Assembly (NCBI GenBank): GCA_019636335.1
Contig: JAHBXR010000008.1
Location: forward strand, 62,001-126,000
Reading direction: 5' to 3'
Source of the DNA: Pirellulales bacterium
GTDB lineage: Bacteria > Planctomycetota > Planctomycetia > Pirellulales > JAEUIK01
Length of the DNA stretch: 64,000 nucleotides
This document shows positions 60,995 to 64,000 of the stretch, in pieces (positions within the stretch are counted from its first letter, which is position 1; each line of letters opens with the position of its first letter). Both the position numbers and the translations under genes were made by a program. The notes beneath the pieces were generated by a model. That model had not been told where the DNA came from. It worked only from the letters and a program-made list of their open reading frames with translations, and did not search any database.

Positions 60995-62134
60995 ATGAAA
61001 ACCTGTTCTGTTTTCCTATCCCTGGCCTTGGCGGTCACCCTGTTGGCAACCGCCGCCGCCGAAGAACCGCGTGCCCGGGCACTGATTATCGGTCTGAATG
61101 AAGTCGACGCGGATCACTACGGTTCGACGCTTTCCTTGCGAGGTTGCCACAACGATGCCTTCGGCATTGAAGGCATCGTGCGACAAATTGGCGGCTACGA
61201 ACAAGTCGACGTGCTGATCGATAAGCAGGCCACCGTCGCGAAAGTAACTTCGCTCATCCGCGAGGCTGCTGCGACACTCCCCGCAGGGAGCTTGTTTTTC
61301 TTTTCCATCGCCGGGCATGGATCTCAGCTTGAAGATCTCAATCAGGATGAGCGGATCAACAACAACTACGATAATCTTGATGAAACCTGGCTGCTCTACG
61401 ATCGTATGTGGATCGACGACGAGCGAGGTCTGCTATGGAAAGAGTTCGCCCCGGGGGTGCGTATCGTGGTCGTTGCCGACACGTGCCACGCGGGGACGTC
61501 ACATCGCAATCTTGCCGGTGGAGCGTTGATCAACGACTGCGGCTTTGGTAGTTCGATCTTCAAAGAGCTTTTACAGCGGGCCCCTACAAGCGATCTGCAG
61601 ATCCTCGATTTCTCGCGGATGTTGAGTAATGACGAGGCTTTTCTGGGTGAACTGCGCTCGACCAGGTCGCGGAGCGAACTGACCGGCGAAGATGAAGGGC
61701 GTACCGCGAGTGCGCGGGGATTCGACTATAAAATCGGCACGGCGACGCGGACAATTGCGAATCTGTCGCGTGCGGTGCGTTCCATAGATCGCCGCGATGC
61801 CGCGGCCATCTATGGACGAAATCGCGCCGTCTATGATCCCGTGCTCACCGACCCGCAGTTGGCGCAGGGCGATCGGACGCCGATCCAGGCCTCGCTCATC
61901 CTGCTGGCGGCCTGCCAGGATTTCCAAACGGCTGACGATGGCGCCTCGAACGGCGCGTTCACCGGCGCGCTCCTGTCACAGTGGCATCGTGGCTTCCAGG
62001 GGACGTACCAGAGCTTCCTCGACGAAATCAAGGCGCAGATGTTTACGCAATACAATCAGATCCCGAATTACGTCTACTACGGCGCTCGGGACGACGATTT
62101 CGAGTTGAAAGCCCGCACGCCGTTTCAACCGTAA
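60995..62134 (+). CDS. Secreted metacaspase (peptidase C14)
   Basis: The ATG at 60995 was chosen because GGGAG lies nine bases upstream and it gives a signal peptide (MKTCSVFLSLALAVTLLATA). The 379-residue product has a caspase-fold p20 domain: the catalytic His108 is in FFSIAGHGSQ and Cys164 in VVVADTCHAGTSH. NLDETWLLYDRMWIDDE (about 128-143) resembles the acidic Ca2+/Arg-pocket of type I metacaspases. Export puts it in the periplasm or outside, not the cytoplasm. It would cleave after Arg or Lys. No adaptor domain is present. Confidence 0.9.
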   Translation: MKTCSVFLSLALAVTLLATAAAEEPRARALIIGLNEVDADHYGSTLSLRGCHNDAFGIEGIVRQIGGYEQVDVLIDKQATVAKVTSLIREAAATLPAGSLFFFSIAGHGSQLEDLNQDERINNNYDNLDETWLLYDRMWIDDERGLLWKEFAPGVRIVVVADTCHAGTSHRNLAGGALINDCGFGSSIFKELLQRAPTSDLQILDFSRMLSNDEAFLGELRSTRSRSELTGEDEGRTASARGFDYKIGTATRTIANLSRAVRSIDRRDAAAIYGRNRAVYDPVLTDPQLAQGDRTPIQASLILLAACQDFQTADDGASNGAFTGALLSQWHRGFQGTYQSFLDEIKAQMFTQYNQIPNYVYYGARDDDFELKARTPFQP

Positions 62135-62179
62135 GCATCTTCCGCGGCGCGCGGCGTGGCGGTCGCCGGCAAAGTCGGG

Positions 62180-64000
62180 TTAACGCTGCATCACCCAATC
62201 GAGTCCCATCAGTCGACCCGCATCGAGCGAGAAGACGAACAACATGAGACTCAAGATGAAGCACAGCCCCACGTATTGCAGGGCGATCGTCACCCGCTCG
62301 CTGGCGGGTTTGCCGCGGATACCTTCCCACAGCAACAGCACCATGTGGCCGCCGTCCAAAAGGGGGATCGGCAGGAAGTTCACCACGGCCAGGTTGGCGC
62401 TGAGCATGGTGAGGAAGAGCAATAACTCGGACGGTCCTTCGAAGGCCGACATGCCCGCCGCAGTGGCGATGCTGATCGGCCCTCCGAGCAACTTCACCGA
62501 CAGGTGCCGCTTGGCCAGTCCGCGGATGAAGCGGTAGACCTGCAGCACGGCGTCCTTGGTCTCAGTCAGGGCAAAACCGGCCGCCGCGCCGAGCGAATCG
62601 GCCTTGCGCGTCGCCGTCAGCGGCTCGAGCATCAACTCGTACACCCGGGCCGGATTGAACTGCTCGCTCGATTCGGCCGGCAACAACTCGACCGCCGGTT
62701 GCTCTTGGCCATCCTTCGACACGACGAGCTTGACACGCGTGCCCGGGGGGTAATCTTGCACGGCAAAGAAGAGCGCCGCGCCGTTGTGATGCTCGTTGTC
62801 GAACGGGAGGGACTTGGCCTTTTCGAAGGCCTGCTTCTGCTCCGCGGTCGCATCTTCGGGAGGCAGGAACGAGGCCGAGACGAGTGCTTCGCCCGCGGCG
62901 AGCCCCGCCTTGGCGGCCGGACTATCGGGCGCGACTCTCGCAATCTTGTTGTCGACCTTGTAGGCGACGCCCAGGGCGCCGGTGCCCACCGCCATGTTCT
63001 CGGTGACGACCACGCCCGGCCAATCGCTCGACAACGGTTCGCGCAACGTGGCCGTCAATTGCAGGGGCTCGTTCTGGTCGGGGCGATCGACCGTCAGGGT
63101 GACGGTCTGGCCCGCGCGATCGCGCAGTCGCCCGGGGAGCGTCAGGGCATCGCCCAGCGGCTCACCATCGATCTTGGTAATCAGGTCGCCCACTTTCAGT
63201 CCAGCCGAGGCGGCAGGTGAATTGTCTTGAATCGCCGTAATGCGGCCGACCCCCAACTCGAGGCCGAGCGTGCGCAGCGGGCTCGGCGGCAGGCTGATCT
63301 TCACCTCCTCGTAGGGGGCGGGGGTCGCCACTTCGCCGGGCTTCGTTGGCGTGTCTGGCTCGGCTTTCACCGTTGGGCGACGCACGACCACTTGGACCGT
63401 CTTGTCGGGCATGCGCGACAGAATGGCGTCGATCTCGGCCGAGTTCGACACCGGAGCGCCGTCGACCGAGATGATCTCATCGCCAGCCTGGAAGGGGGGC
63501 GTCGTACGGCTGGCCGCTGAATCGGGCAGCACGGCCGGACGTTTGTCGCGTTCATGACGCGGACGATGGATGACGTTCGTGCTCAGACTCGCCACGCCAA
63601 TGGTGGGGAGCAATTGAGTTTCGCTATCGGGTCGAAGCGTCACGTTGATCGGCTCGGTCACGCCCGGCCGCTGAATGACCAGCTTCACGCCATCCTTGGC
63701 GCCGAAGGCGACTTCCGAGCGCAGATCCTGCTTGAAGCGAGGATTCGCGATGTTGCCGATCTGCAGCACTTCGTCCCCGGGGCGGATATCGGCCCGCCAC
63801 GCGGGCTGGCCGGGAAGCACGCTTCCCACGACCGAGGGGGTGTAGTCGACGCCGATCACATAGGCCGCCATCGCGCAGAAGAAGGCGAAGATCAGGTTCA
63901 TGATCACGCCGGCCGAGATGATCGCCATGCGTTGCGGCACGCTTTTGGCCAGGTAGCTGCGCGGATCGTGCAGCGCCGCTTCGGCGTGGGCAATCTCACA
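62180..64000 (-). CDS. RseP-type site-2 protease, C-terminal part with several PDZ domains
   Basis: The gene runs off the right edge of the window, so the N-terminal HExxH helix is not visible. The C-terminal 606 residues include a membrane segment after RMAIISAGVIMNLIFAFFCA. Three or more PDZ-like domains follow (PSVVGSVLPGQPAWRADIRP; PPFQAGDEIISVDGAP; ITAIQDNSPAASAGLKVGDL; IARVAPDSPAAKAGLAAGEA). The second active-site motif NFLPIPLLDGGH carries the metal-binding Asp, and TM helices end the protein. E. coli RseP has two PDZ domains, so this enzyme has extra. It cleaves membrane proteins in stress signalling. Confidence 0.93.
   Translation of the reverse strand, partial: CEIAHAEAALHDPRSYLAKSVPQRMAIISAGVIMNLIFAFFCAMAAYVIGVDYTPSVVGSVLPGQPAWRADIRPGDEVLQIGNIANPRFKQDLRSEVAFGAKDGVKLVIQRPGVTEPINVTLRPDSETQLLPTIGVASLSTNVIHRPRHERDKRPAVLPDSAASRTTPPFQAGDEIISVDGAPVSNSAEIDAILSRMPDKTVQVVVRRPTVKAEPDTPTKPGEVATPAPYEEVKISLPPSPLRTLGLELGVGRITAIQDNSPAASAGLKVGDLITKIDGEPLGDALTLPGRLRDRAGQTVTLTVDRPDQNEPLQLTATLREPLSSDWPGVVVTENMAVGTGALGVAYKVDNKIARVAPDSPAAKAGLAAGEALVSASFLPPEDATAEQKQAFEKAKSLPFDNEHHNGAALFFAVQDYPPGTRVKLVVSKDGQEQPAVELLPAESSEQFNPARVYELMLEPLTATRKADSLGAAAGFALTETKDAVLQVYRFIRGLAKRHLSVKLLGGPISIATAAGMSAFEGPSELLLFLTMLSANLAVVNFLPIPLLDGGHMVLLLWEGIRGKPASERVTIALQYVGLCFILSLMLFVFSLDAGRLMGLDWVMQR

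Overview
The window looks like chromosomal DNA from a high-GC member of the Planctomycetota, most likely a Pirellulales-type bacterium. This is inferred from the gene content. It has a giant surface protein with a LEPR-XLL-like N-terminal motif, a PEP-CTERM protein beside a sigma54 activator, a Tat-exported Gfo/Idh/MocA oxidoreductase, and a Cys-type sulfatase. It also has a HEAT/TPR protein ending in a Hint domain, a deoxyhypusine-synthase-like enzyme, two ClpP paralogues and many small lineage-restricted proteins. There is no rRNA, CRISPR array, intact insertion sequence or prophage. One tRNA (Gly, GCC) is present.

Layout. 1-1226: two response regulators facing away from each other. 1285-6918: a Hint-domain protein and a three-subunit molybdenum hydroxylase operon (FAD, 2Fe-2S and Mo subunits). 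7081-9458: small membrane and basic proteins, a strong compound palindrome and a lipoprotein. 9647-12723: tRNA-Gly, trigger factor and two ClpP genes on one strand. 13189-22960: an RNase Z-like hydrolase, a Tat amidohydrolase coupled to HemW, a class IV aminotransferase coupled to a 1331-residue protein of unknown function, and a beta-propeller protein. 23006-29106: a PilZ protein, a sulfatase, a metallophosphatase, two small conserved proteins, ProC and a secreted basic protein. 29201-36585: a dolichol-phosphate-mannose-synthase-like and GT39 glycosyltransferase pair, a PAP2 phosphatase, an ArsR / DHS-like / zinc-ribbon cluster and an MFS transporter. 36794-49131: the 2042-residue double-protease surface protein, then exopolysaccharide-type genes (SLBB export protein, TylF-like methyltransferase, UDP-GlcNAc 2-epimerase, GT2) interleaved with a HEAT protein and a Gfo/Idh oxidoreductase. 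49560-54793: a zincin, a sphingomyelinase-like phosphodiesterase, a 59-residue basic protein, a pseudo-receiver, the PEP-CTERM protein and the sigma54 activator. 55582-64000: a decayed sirtuin, a SAM methyltransferase, lipid A genes lpxD-lpxI, a HAD phosphatase, a Tat-type small Cys protein with a secreted metacaspase, and the C-terminal part of an RseP-type site-2 protease.

How the parts work together. Four gene pairs share ATGA stop/start overlaps (5447, 15051, 17152 and 30190) and are probably translationally coupled. The most informative regulatory finding is at 53050-54793. A good -24/-12 (sigma54) promoter precedes the PEP-CTERM gene, two TCAC...GTGA inverted repeats lie at enhancer distance upstream, and a receiver-less sigma54 activator is the next gene. 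A second -24/-12 match precedes the small-Cys-protein/metacaspase pair at 60418-62134. The most unusual protein is the 36794-42922 product. It carries two complete S8 catalytic triads, and an SdrD-B-like domain appears to be split twice by inserted domains.

Limits. All calls rest on reading motifs and translations by eye; no database search was run. Starts were chosen by Shine-Dalgarno position, signal peptides and family lengths, and several remain uncertain as noted.
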